Assembly (NCBI RefSeq): GCF_020497125.1
Contig: NC_059079.1
Location: 50,665,114-50,729,113 of the forward strand
Length of the DNA stretch: 64,000 bases
Reading direction: 5' to 3'
From: Mauremys mutica
Lineage: Eukaryota > Chordata > Testudines > Geoemydidae
The notes below the pieces were generated by a model that saw only the letters and a list, made by a program, of their open reading frames with translations, searched no databases and was not told the origin of the DNA. The stretch's first letter is position 1. Every line of letters begins with the position of its first letter. Position numbers and translations under genes: made by a program. Below are positions 24,156 through 34,121 of the stretch, in pieces.

Positions 24156-25890
24156 ATAGCTGAGTGAAATGAAAACATTAAACAAGCAACATAGATGGTG
24201 TAAGCTAAAGTTACACAGCACCCAATCTGCAATTCCTCTCAGTGGTTACAAATTTAACTTTGGCTGGTATTTTCAAAAACAACTTTGCTAAATAACACCA
24301 CTAATAGCAAGTACTGTACTGCTGAGTGTTTCTAACCCTCATGATTGCAGAAAAAAAGCTTGAAAACATGAATCCTTAAACCTTAGATGAAAGTGGGAAA
24401 GAAAAGACTCGATTTTTTTTATTTAAACTCATGTGATTTTGGAGGGTGCAACTTATGATTTTTGAATACTTAAGGTTGGCAATGCTGAAATGTCGTCTCT
24501 ATCAGCTGATGCTGGAGATCTCAGGTTTAGAAAGCTGAACCTTCCAGCTACTCACTGTCTGTGAAACCCCTTTTCCACGGTATACATTGAAGGGAATTCT
24601 ACATGTCACTCTCACATAGACCCAGTACAGCTCTCATTAAAGTCAATGAAAAAAGAAATAATGGGATTGGGCCGAGCCCATAGTTTCCTGACAATTCCAC
24701 AGGGTGCTATAGTTGGACCCTATGTATTGACATTAGAGGTATTCAGTACTCAGGCTGATATGGAAGAGGAATAAACTCAGATTCCTCATTCTAATGCACA
24801 TTCATAGACTTCAAAACCTCTTCAAGGTTATAAGATTTATTTAAAATAATAATAATAATAATCAAAGTGAAGTTCCAATACATTACATGAAAAATAAACA
24901 ACAAAAGTTTCTCTTCATAACAATACAATCATTCTGAGAATAGTGTTTTACTGGTTTCAGAGTACTTCATTTCGAAAAGATGAAAAAACAAGTGTGTGCA
25001 CAAAGGAAGAGAACAGTAATTGTAGGTGTGATCATACATTTTAGCAGAGACAATTTAAATATCAAATGCCAAGTGCAAATTCTGTACAATGCAGACAAAT
25101 CCTGACAAGTGCAAAATCTTCCCCAAAAAGCACAAATTGTTATCTAGTCTCCAGTGACTTATGCCAGCTGCTTTGTTATGGAGGCACAGAAGTAAATGTA
25201 TAGTTACAGTTGCACAGTATGTCATCTTTCCATTACCAGAATGATTTTTACTAATTCCTACACATTCTAAATAAAAAAAAATTCAAAATGTTATTGAATA
25301 TGTATATTCCTTAGCCAGAGGACAATTATTTGGAAAAAATTGCAGTTTAATAAGACAAGGCATATTGGAGATATAAGACTTTGAAAAATTAGGTGTTCTT
25401 CACTTTTTTGAAAAATGAGTTTCATGTCTAGAAACTTCACATTTATTTTAGTCATAGGTCTGTGTTAGATTTAGTGCATAAGACAGAGTTTGGGATGAAT
25501 AGGGAAAATATTTTGGAGTTAATCATGACGGGTGAAATTCAACCCTATTACAGCTGGTCAGAACCCAGAGTTCCCATTCCACAGGAAATTCCAAATTTCG
25601 GATTTTTTTCCATTCCCAGTTGGAAAGAAAAATCAAACTTTGAAAATTTTCCATAAAACAAAATTCTGAAATTTTGTTTAAAAAATGTTGAAACATTTTG
25701 TTTTGAAAAGGCCAAAATTATTTCATTTTGATAAGGCTGAAATATTTTGTTTTGGCTTTACATGACACGATATAATATAATGGACAAAATGTTTTGATTA
25801 TTATATCATGTGATAATGTTTGTCTTGTTGAGCCTCCCTAGTTATTTTCTATTGTTTGACTATTTTATGCAAGCAAATATCTTCTTATGA
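24156..25890. other. Unassigned AT-rich DNA
   Basis: An (AAT)n run is near 24844-24860. A T/A-rich stretch with repeated TTTTGTTTT/AAATTTTG strings is at 25600-25760. No gene seen. Confidence 0.5.
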
Positions 25891-26055
25891 AGCAGCAAAG
25901 AATCCTGTGGCACCTTATAGACTAACAGACGTTTTGCAGCATGAGCTTTCGTGGGTGAATACCCACTTCTTCGGATGCAAGCAGTGGAAATTTCCAGGGG
26001 CAGGTGTATATATAAGCAAGCAAGAAGCAAGCTAGAGATAATGAGGTTAGATCAA

Positions 26056-26640
26056 TCAGGGACGATGAGGCCCTGTTCCAGCAGCTGAGGTGTGAAAACC
26101 AAGGGAGGAGAAACTGGTTCTGTAATTGGCAAGCCATTCACAGTCTTTGTTTAATCCTGAGCTGATGGTGTTAAATTTGCAGATGAACTGGAGCTCAGCA
26201 GTTTCTCTTTGAAGTCTGGTCCTAAAGTTTTTTTGCTGCAGGATGGCCACCTTAAGATCTGCTATTGTGTGGCCAGGGAGGTTGAAGTGTTCTCCTACAG
26301 GTTTTTGTATATTGCCATTCCTAATGTCTGATTTGTGTCCATTTATCCTTTTCCTTAGAGACTGTCCAGTTTGGCCGATGTACATAGCAGAGGGGCATTG
26401 CTGGCATATGATGGCATATATTACATTGGTGGACGTGCAGGTGAATGAACCGGTGATGGTGTGACTGATCTGGTTAGGTCCTGTGATGGTGTTGCTGGTG
26501 TAGATATGTGGGCAGAGTTGGCATCGAGGTTTGTTGCATGGGTTGGTTCCTGAGCTAGAGTTACTATGGTGCGGTGTGCAGTTGCTGGTGAGAATATGCT
26601 TCAGGTTCTGCCAACCTGAAGCATATTCTCCACTCTCTTC
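26056..26640 (-). pseudogene. GIY-YIG endonuclease domain of a Penelope-like retroelement
   Basis: The minus-strand frame holds, in order: a Cys/His linker (CNKPRCQLCPHIYTS) and the GIY-YIG core (NVIYAIICQQC, then MYIGQTGQSLRKRINGHKSD), with the catalytic arginine-containing helix. Next come GEHFNLPGHTIADLKVAIL and a C-terminal ETAELQFICKFNT..GLNKD block. In Penelope-like elements this domain follows the reverse transcriptase and nicks the target. The endonuclease frame itself is uninterrupted from the linker to the stop, while the reverse transcriptase is missing, so it is a truncated copy rather than a host gene. Residues upstream of the linker come from flanking or foldback DNA. Confidence 0.88.
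26590..26630. repeat. Perfect 18-bp hairpin at the Penelope 5' breakpoint
   Basis: Arms GAGAATATGCTTCAGGTT (26590-26607) and its exact reverse complement (26613-26630) are separated by CTGCC. Confidence 0.9.
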
Positions 26641-26689
26641 CTCATATTTTGTCGAGGAGATCAATGTTGCACTGTTGGAAATCTGGGGA

Positions 26690-28260
26690 GATGGGGATTG
26701 GAATGGCTGGCAGGGCTTTTTACTGCCATACATAGAACCGGAGAAGTGCCGACAAGCTGGCGACAGGTAACAGTGGTGGCCCTACTGAAGCCTGAGAAAC
26801 CCCCAGAGGATGCAGCCAGCTACTGCACCATCTCTCACCTCTCAACCACCAGCAAGGTCATGGAACGGGTGCTGCTCCACCATCTGTCTGATATTATTGA
26901 AGACATCTTGCCAGTGGACCAGGCAGGATTTCGCCCAAAGAGGAACTGCTGTGACCAACTAGCTTCACTTACCAGCCAGGAATCGCCCTTGTTGATCTGT
27001 CCTCAGCATATGACACTATCTGGAGACAGGGCCTCCTCTTCAAGGTCTCTTGTGTTATTCACTGCCGGTGAATGATCTGCCTCTTGGTGGCAATGGCTGG
27101 AGACCACCGCTTTAAGGTACACCTTAATGGCCAGATCAGTAGACCAAGAACTCTTAACTCGGGCATCCCTCAGGACTCTGTCCTGGACCCAATACTTTTT
27201 AATCTATACACTGCGAAATATACCAGCGACGGAGTCAAGGAAATTCATGTATACAGATGACATTGCCCTAGCTGTTCAGCATACAAGACTCCATACCATC
27301 AGCTGCACCCTAACCCGGGATCTTAGCACAATGGCTGATAATTTCCAATGCTGGAAATTTAGGTCTAATCCAAAAATTCCATGGTAACTGCTTTCCATCT
27401 GAACAATAAAATGGCTAATATCAAACTTGATGTGCAGTTCTGTGGTGAGAGCATCAACCACAAACCTAATCCAGAGTATCTTGGAGTTACACTGGACTGG
27501 AGTTTGACCTTTCGACAACACCTTGAGAATACCCATGATAAGGTCAGGTCTCGTGTTGTGCTTCTCAGAAAATTGGCCAGAACATCATGGGGCTCCAGTC
27601 CACGGACCTTACGAAACATGACAATTGCCTTGATATATTCTGCAGCTGAATATTGTGCACTAGTGTGGTCTCATAGCAGTCACACTAAACTCCTTAACAC
27701 TCAATTCAATAATGCTACACGTAGTGTTGGGGACCCTCAAGTCTACTCCAGCTGACTGGCTCCCGGTCCTATTGCACATCCAGCCTCCACAGCTTAAAAG
27801 AGCTGCTCAGACATCTCATTTTCTTAATCATTTCTAAATACCAGGATCCCACTGCACTATGACCTACAGAACCTGCCAAAGATGAGATTAAAATCCCGCA
27901 ACCCTCTATGTAACTGTATCAAGATCCTTACACCAAACTTTGATGTTGAGTCTCAATGGAGAGTCACATGGAGCACTTGGACCACTCAAAACAAAGCTCA
28001 CCATTGATCCCGTTGAGGAACCACTGCGTTTTGATTTATGTCGGAAAGACTGGTGCAGATTGAATCGCATCAGGACATCGCATGGGAGATGTGGACAAAC
28101 CCTCTTTAAATGGAAAATGAGGCAAACACCTGTATGTGACTGTGGTCATCAAGCACAAATGATAGAGCACATCATATCTGAATGTCCCCTTTGTTCCTCT
28201 GCCGGGGGGCTGAAGGACATTCACCAGCTCACTGCTGTGGCAATGTGCTGATTATCAAAC
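26690..28260 (+). pseudogene. Jockey-like non-LTR retrotransposon reverse transcriptase, frameshifted
   Basis: The segment encodes reverse transcriptase blocks in order over three shifted frames. PTSWRQVTVVALLKPEKPP, SYCTISHLSTTSKVMERVLL and DQAGFRPKRNCCDQL lie at 26740-26970. A 'GIPQDSVLDPILFNLYT' block (canonical GxPQGSVLxPxLFNxY) lies near 27160-27210. The catalytic motif reads MYTDDIALA (YADD altered to YTDD) near 27250. The thumb includes PEYLGVTLDWSLTFRQHLE (about 27470-27530), LIYSAAEYCALVWSHSSH and a C-terminal Cys/His block (TPVCDCGHQAQMIEHIISEC, about 28127-28190). It differs clearly from CR1 and resembles the jockey-type group common in invertebrates. I cannot assign the clade. Multiple frameshifts and stops mean it is inactive, and the endonuclease half is missing. 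Confidence 0.85.
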
Positions 28261-30190
28261 TTTTAGTTGTTGCTACCTTCCCAAGCCATATGAAAGAAGA
28301 AGTCTTTTACCATAATGTTTGAACAAAGCCTAGCACACTGGGACTGCTGATCTCACATAAAAACGCCACTGGAACAGAAGTAATAAATAATGAAAACACG
28401 TTAATTTTGAATTATGGGTATTCAAGCCAATAGTGCTGACAAGTCCACCTTTATTCTTGCATTTCTGTGTTTGAGAGTGAGGGAATTAGGAGACAAGCAG
28501 AGACTTGGTATGGGAGAAACCAAAGGTTATAACACAAACAACACTGAGCGATCACAAAACTCAGTAAAGTGGAGAAGGCAGAGGGAGGCAACAATGGCAA
28601 ATGCTCCAGTAGCAACAAAGTCATTTGCTTGGTGACACTTTCAACATGTCCCTTCCCCACAATACTAAACAATGCATCTGAAATATGGCCAGACAGATAC
28701 TGAAGATTATTAGTGGAAAACCACACTATGAAATCATCTCTACACATGACACAGAGCAGCATCTCCCATGTGGTTGAAATATAATAAACCTGCAGGCATA
28801 ACTTTGAAGGGCTGAAGCAAGGAGAAGAGCCATTAGTCTCAATACTGCAGTCTCAGTACAGCATTGCCATTCAGAAGAGACAGGGTGGGGCACAGCACAG
28901 GTATTATTTGGTATCACTATGACAAGAGAGGACTATTTCTCAAGTCTGCTCAGCAGCCAACACATTTAGCTTATCTCTCTGAGTCAGGCAGGGACCAGTC
29001 ATTTTTAATTCTGGTGTCTCTATATATAGCCAAATATTATGTTCTCTGTTGTGCGATAGAAGGCAGTGGATAATTTTAAAATGTCCTAAAATTCCCTAGG
29101 CCTGCTCTCTCTGTCTTTTCTTTCTCTCCTCGCATCAAGAAAGTTGAAAATTAATAAAGTTGCAGCCTTCTCCTTAAAAATCAGTCCCTGTGTCTGTGCT
29201 TCACTCTCCTGTGTGTCCTGATTGACAGTTGGTTACAAATACTTTGCCCATTGAAATGATCATGATAGCACATAATATAAGAGAACGTATCTTGTGGATA
29301 AAGACCAAATTATTTGCTGGCATAACTCCATAGCAGTCAATGAAGATACGTCAGCAGAAAGTGTGACCAAAACCTTGAGACAAGATTTGCAATTATGTGA
29401 TGTACATTTGGGCATGCAAGTTATGGAGTATATAGTTTTGTGCTAAAATCATAAAATATAAAAAAAATGATAAAAATATTCCAGAAAGACCTCAAAAGAA
29501 TAAAAAGCAATAAAGCAAGGGATCAGTAAACTGTGAAGTACTTGGATTATTATTTTAATGCTCTGAAAAAGACATGAGTTTTAAGACACTGCAGGATGAG
29601 AAATGATTGCAAGGTCATGATTGCACAATTCTCCTTTAACTCAAAACATCTTGCTTTTTCATGATGAGAGTCAGTATTCCAGAGAACGATCTTCTTCAGT
29701 ACCAAATGATCTTTATATATCAAGAGGCTCAGTCTCTCAAGTCTCCCTGCTCTCTAGGCACTATTGTTTCTGAATATGTAATTCTCACTCTCTTTTTTTC
29801 CTACCCCATAAAAACTGCTTATTAAGGTTTTGACTCAATTAAAGAAAGATTTAGGAATCTGAATTGGCAGGGAGCTAAAGATGTAGACTCACCTTGGGAG
29901 GATATTAATTTTAGTCTTATTAGTTTTGCCCCAAAGAGTCAAATTTAATTATTTCCTCGTGTTCCTCATCACTTTTTATTGAAGCTACAATGAGGGTCAA
30001 GATTTAATTTCACCGAATTTTTAGGTTTATTACAATAGTTATCCCAGATATTGGACTCTATTAACTGACCATTGGAAATTCTATTCTGAAATGTGGGATC
30101 TGAATTGTATATTCATAGACCTTAGATCATGCAATTTTTGTCCCTGCAAATTCTTTCTTACAGTACATTTTTAGTGCTTGATCCAGTCCT
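28261..30190. other. Unassigned; possible LTR end near 28900-29230
   Basis: A TATATATAGCC motif (about 29022) is followed by TTAATAAAGTTGCAGCC (about 29151) and a '..GTTGGTTACA' end, an order that could be an LTR. Nothing else is recognised. Confidence 0.3.
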
Positions 30191-30191
30191 A

Positions 30192-30346
30192 GGCCATGTA
30201 TATACTAGCAAGTTTACAGCAGCACAGCTGTACCGATGCAGATGCGCTGCTGTAAGATTGTGTAGCTGCTATATGCTCATGAGAGAGAGCTCTTGACACA
30301 ATAAAACCACTTCAAAGAGCGGTGGTAGCTATGTCAGCAAGAGAAG
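30192..30346 (+). mobile_element. Truncated Harbinger-like MITE
   Basis: Begins GGCCATGTATATACTAG (compare GGCCTGGTCTACACTAG of the large Harbinger element), then 'cagcagcacagctgtaccgatgc' and 'tggtagctatgtcagc', as I remember turtle MITEs of this group. The right terminus is missing. Confidence 0.55.
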
Positions 30347-30752
30347 ATCCTAGTCCATGACCCAAGTATTGAACAACCCAAGCAGTGGGGCTTCCATTAT
30401 GAGATTATCTATTCCAGCAATGATATAGTATGAAAGATGGGCATAACTTCTGAACTGTTCCCATTTATGTTGGCCCCAATTCAGCAAAGTACTTATGAAA
30501 ACACATAACTTTATCCATTTGAGTAATGCCACCACTATTCAGCAAAATCTGTAAGCATGTGCTTAATTTAACAAATTTAATTAATTTCAGTGGGAAAGTT
30601 CAGTGCTTTGCTGAACAGGAATGGGCTAACTCATGTATACACAGTTAAGCAGTGTCTTAAAAGTTTGCTGAAAAGGACCCATTATCATTCAATCAAATTA
30701 ATGTAGAATGCCAGACTGCTTTGGTATCATGGCTGACCAATAGCTAAAGTGG
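30347..30752. other. Unassigned sequence
   Basis: No recognisable feature. Confidence 0.5.
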
Positions 30753-31432
30753 GTGACTGTAGCAGGGTGGATCCCTGCTCTGGGTTTTTAAGGGGTTTAA
30801 AAGCGGCTTGGCAGGGCTTGAGCTGCTGCTGTCAAAGCTGGGCTGATTGGGGAAGTGGCTGCAGCTGGGCCACACCCCAATCAGGCCACAGCTGGCCCTT
30901 ATAAAAGGCTGTGAGCCAGGAGCCCAGTCAGTCTCTCTCTGGCTATAGATAGAGATGGGCACGGCTGCTTAGGAGCTGAGATAAGGTACCTAGGGTGAAG
31001 CAGGGCTGGGGAAAGGCTGAGGAGCTGGGGAAGCTCCAGCCTAGAAAACCCCAGTCTGCGGCCTAGCACAGGGCAAAAAGTACTGGGGGTTGCAGGGGGC
31101 AACCTAGGGGTAGGCCAAGGCAGCAGGTCCAAACCCCCTTTGCCGATGATGAGTACTGGATACTGCAGTCTGCCCCAGTGAACGGGGGCTAGATAGAGAC
31201 TGGGCAGTAGCCACTACTGAGGTGAAGTGGGGATAGTAGGGTGGGGGTTCCCCTGGGAAGGGGAAACCCAGTTAAAGGTTAAAGGGGCACTGGGGTCCTG
31301 GGAGGGACACGGGGCCAGTAGCAAATAGGTGGATCACCGGCCTGCAGAGGGCGCTCCAGGGCTGGAAAGAGCTAATTCCCCAGAGTTACCAGCAGGAGGC
31401 GCCGCAGGGGTGAGTCGACCCGTTACAGTGCC
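30753..31432 (+). mobile_element. Solo LTR of an LTR retrotransposon
   Basis: The unit is 30758-31427, starting TGTAGCAGGG and ending CCCGTTACA. These ends are short inverted repeats of the TG...CA kind. Flanking pentamers GTGAC (30753-30757) and GTGCC (31428-31432) match at four of five positions, consistent with an aged target duplication. A TATA box (CCTTATAAAAGG) is at about 30897. No coding sequence is attached. Retrovirus-type versus gypsy-type origin cannot be decided. Confidence 0.7.
30896..30908 (+). promoter_or_regulatory. TATA box of the solo LTR
   Basis: CCTTATAAAAGGC, about 30 bp upstream of a pyrimidine-rich CAGTCAGTCTCTC that would suit an initiator. Confidence 0.55.
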
Positions 31433-31639
31433 ATTCAAATATAACTCAGTATTTACTCATCCACACTAGCTGATGTTTTCACAATATTTGTAGCATTTTC
31501 TATACTTAGAATGGAAATACTGCTTTTTAAAAAACATATTATTAATATATTTAAATATTAAATATTATTTCTTATCATGCTTAATGTATTTTCTGAAGCT
31601 GCACAGACAGAGTCCCATCAGTTGCTGTATAGACAAGTG

Positions 31640-31750
31640 CCTAAGCATCTGTTGGTAGAAGGACTGAACTATAATAGTTGAGATCTGGTGTCCAGCACCA
31701 CTTTATATTCTGTCCTTTCAATCCTCACAGTGACCTCTACTTTATGCCCT
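31640..31750 (-). pseudogene. Start of retroviral-type aspartic protease
   Basis: The minus strand encodes KVEVTVRIERTEYKVVLDTRS QLL, matching the 'VxVxIEGxxYxALLDTGSQ' pattern. The catalytic DTG is DTR here (31684-31692). A frameshifted continuation, SFYQQMLRHLSIQQL, matches the next conserved stretch. The domain ends by truncation. Confidence 0.75.
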
Positions 31751-31817
31751 ATCAATCCTGATAGGATTCCAGCTGGTCAGTCCTTTCCAGGGAAGTCTTC
31801 AAGTCCTGAGGGGCTAG

Positions 31818-32038
31818 CAGTGGTTCTCAAACTTTTTTACTGGTGACCCTTTTCACATAGCAAACCTTTGAGTGTGACCCCCTCTAATAAATTAAAAAAC
31901 ACCTTTTTATATATTTAACACCATTATAAATGCTGGAGGCAGAGCAGGGTTTGGGATGGAGGCTGACAGCTTGGAACCCCCCATGTAATAACCTCGTGAC
32001 CCCATGAGGGGTCCCGACCCCCAGTTTGAGAACCCCTG
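31818..32038. mobile_element. Non-autonomous hAT element interrupting the Ty3/gypsy relic
   Basis: Terminal inverted repeats: left CAGTGGTTCTCAAACTTTTT; right, reverse complemented, CAGGGGTTCTCAAACTGGGG. These are classic hAT (Charlie-type) ends. The target duplication is degraded. It lies between the Gag and protease parts of the gypsy element, so it inserted later. Confidence 0.85.
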
Positions 32039-32039
32039 G

Positions 32040-33472
32040 GTTAGTGGCTCTTTTCCCAAGCTCCGTTGGCAGTTCCTCAATTCCTCCCTGCTGGTCCTCA
32101 GCTTTTCACACATTAAGGAGCCACTTTCTTCATTATGATACTTTGCAGCAGTGTTTCCATACTGGCCACCCTTGTAGGAGAAGAATTGTCCTTCCCCCTT
32201 TCACTTTGATGGGATATTGGCTCTAAATGCTGATTTCTCTATCACTGCAGCCACGGGCTCCTTATGCCCAGAAGTCTTAGCTTGGTTGATGGTACTTTGT
32301 AGTTGAGCCATCTGTTCTGCCAGGACTTGCACTTAATGGGTAAGTTCCTCTTTGGTGCTCACCATCAGTATATTGGCTGGTTGCAGGGGTGCTGCACTGG
32401 CTGGCTTAGATGACTGGGCTTCCCAAGACTCGCTAGCTGCCTGCCTTTCTTCCTTCTCTAGGAACTCTTTGATCAGCTGAGAGTAACTTGGTGGACTCTT
32501 CTGTCATTCTCTTAATCAAAAGTGGAATAGAATTGGATGCTGATATTGAGCTCCTCATACAGCTTGGGCCACTCTGCTGGTCCCTTTGCTTCAGTCATTG
32601 CTCTCACCTTGACAGATCTCTGTAGCAGTTTCTCCAACCTCTCTTTCTAAGCTGAAACCTTCTTAACCCTTTGCTGATAGGCATTGAGGAACTTACAATA
32701 AAATTCCTCAGAGCCCTTTGTGCTCCCAAAGGTGTGATGGAGGATATCTAGGCAGTTCCTCACACTGACCCCAGGGTTACTGATCTTCAGGCTGAAAATC
32801 ACATCTAACACTGGGCCCAAGTCACTCTACCACAAATCTTCACTTTTCTGCATCTGGTACTGCCCACTCCTGCAGAAGTTCAGTGGTGTGTTCCAACCAG
32901 GTTCAAATTCCTCTTCCCCAGGTACTGGGATCACACCTCCAAAGAATAACCTTAACTTACAATAGGAGCTTGACTTAGGATGGAACAGCACAACCTTTTC
33001 TAATGCTTGCCCCAGTGACTTTGTCCACACATTGGGTGAGGCTGTAGCCTCCAGGTGTGGGGCTGCTGTGTTAAGGCCCAACAAACCTGGCATATCAGCC
33101 AGGGTCTGTCTGTCTTTTCTTAAAAAGGCTGACATCTTCTTTAAAAACTCTGCATCTGAGGCTGGGGGTGGGGTGGACTGGCTTCCAGCAGCTATCAGCT
33201 TCCATGTGTTGTCTGCCACTGCAATCTCACTTGGAACTTGTGGTGGTGGGTCCACTAACACTGGCAGCTCACACAGTGCTGCCAAGGCACCATCCTCCCT
33301 CATAAACATGCACCCATGCATTTGTGCACTTGCTCAGACATTTTGTAGTTGCCTCTCCAGTGGATTCAACAGACCCCACAGCAAATATCTCTGACATCCC
33401 TGTTGCTAGAAGGTAGTTCTGAGGGTCAATATTCAGTTCCTTGCACCAATTCTCGAATATGTATACAGCCAT
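32040..33472 (-). pseudogene. PNMA-like Ty3/gypsy Gag, degenerate
   Basis: The minus-strand start MAVYIFENWCKELNIDPQNY matches the PNMA N-terminus pattern (M-A-x-x-x-L-E-x-W-C-x-x-M-x-V-x). After a frameshift near 33310 it continues with MREDGALAALCELP, NTWKLIAAG and SDAEFLKKMSAFLRKDRQTL. The capsid region follows: GGVIPVPGEEEFEP, then in another frame LEHTTELLQEWAVPDAEK (32843-32896), then GPVLDVIFSLKI, NCLDILHHTFGS, EEFYCKFLNAYQQ and RLEKLLQR. Near 32125-32180 a C-x2-C-x4-H-x4-C zinc knuckle is recognisable by spacing, but all four ligands are replaced (S, G, N, Y). There are at least two frameshifts and several stops. It sits between an LTR and a protease, so it is a retrotransposon Gag, not a domesticated PNMA gene. 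Assignment is by eye from family patterns. Confidence 0.8.
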
Positions 33473-33587
33473 TATATAAACTGTAATTTCCAAAAAAAAA
33501 TTAACAAAATATTTCCCCAATTTAATGGTTTACTCAAGATGTGCATGCAAGGGGTACTGACCCAAGATTCTGATAAGACTCCCAAAA

Positions 33588-34121
33588 TGTAACTCTTCTG
33601 CCAGTATGAATTGGCACAAACAAGGGCCGGATTCAGTATATAGGGATTCCCTTTAACAATACAAAACAAAACCAGCTTCAGCCTCCACCCAGTAATCTGG
33701 GAAAACTAAGCACTTCTAATAGGCAACACTTTCCCACTCATAAACACTGAGTCTGTGTATAACAAAAGAAAACTTTTATTACAAGGTATAGGGAACCCAG
33801 CATTAATTTGGGAAAACACCACAACCATGATTCTAAAGCATATAACCAAAAGCAAACACTCATCCCATAGCGTATTGGGCAGTGTCCTTTGCCTCAGTTT
33901 ACCACCTTGCAGTGTGAAAGTCTGACAAATGAAGGTTCTTTTAATATAATTTTCCCTCTGCTGAACCCCACCTGCAGTTGGTTGTCCTTAGGCAGTGAAT
34001 ACCCAAAGTTCAGAGGTACATTCACATGGGTCCACCTCTCACCCCTGAAAAGGGTGGTGGTGTCCAGTATGCCTCTGCTACTGCCATTACCTCTGCAACT
34101 GGCTCAGAATGGATTCCCACA
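33588..34121 (-). mobile_element. 5' LTR of the PNMA-type Ty3/gypsy element
   Basis: The 3' end is ...AGAGTTACA, immediately before a TTTTGGGAGTC sequence that could include a tRNA primer-binding site starting TGG. A polyadenylation signal (GTAATAAAAG) lies near 33782 on the minus strand. The 5' boundary at TGTGGGAATCC (34121) is a guess. Confidence 0.6.

Larger units (their letters stand above)
25888..26640 (-). mobile_element. Penelope-like element, 3' part, antisense
   Basis: On the plus strand the unit begins with the 3' UTR end (about 25893, 'aagaatcctgtggcacc...tcgtgggtgaatacccac') and continues into the GIY-YIG coding part on the minus strand. It is 5'-truncated near 26613-26640 at an 18-bp perfect hairpin. 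The reverse transcriptase domain is absent. Confidence 0.88.
31600..34121 (-). mobile_element. Ty3/gypsy-type retrotransposon fragment (LTR, PNMA-like Gag, start of protease)
   Basis: On the minus strand the order is LTR (34121 to 33588), leader, Gag (start at 33472) and protease start (about 31750-31640), then truncation near 31600. A hAT element interrupts between Gag and protease (31818-32038). Reverse transcriptase, integrase and the 3' LTR are absent. Frameshifts and stops show it is inactive. Confidence 0.8.

Noticed and set aside
28900..29230. Complete LTR
   Set aside because: TATA-like and AATAAA motifs are suggestive, but no ends, duplication or second copy were found, so it is only mentioned in the gap entry.
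32040..33472. Domesticated PNMA host gene
   Set aside because: The frame is broken, and the sequence lies between an LTR and a protease. It is a retrotransposon relic.
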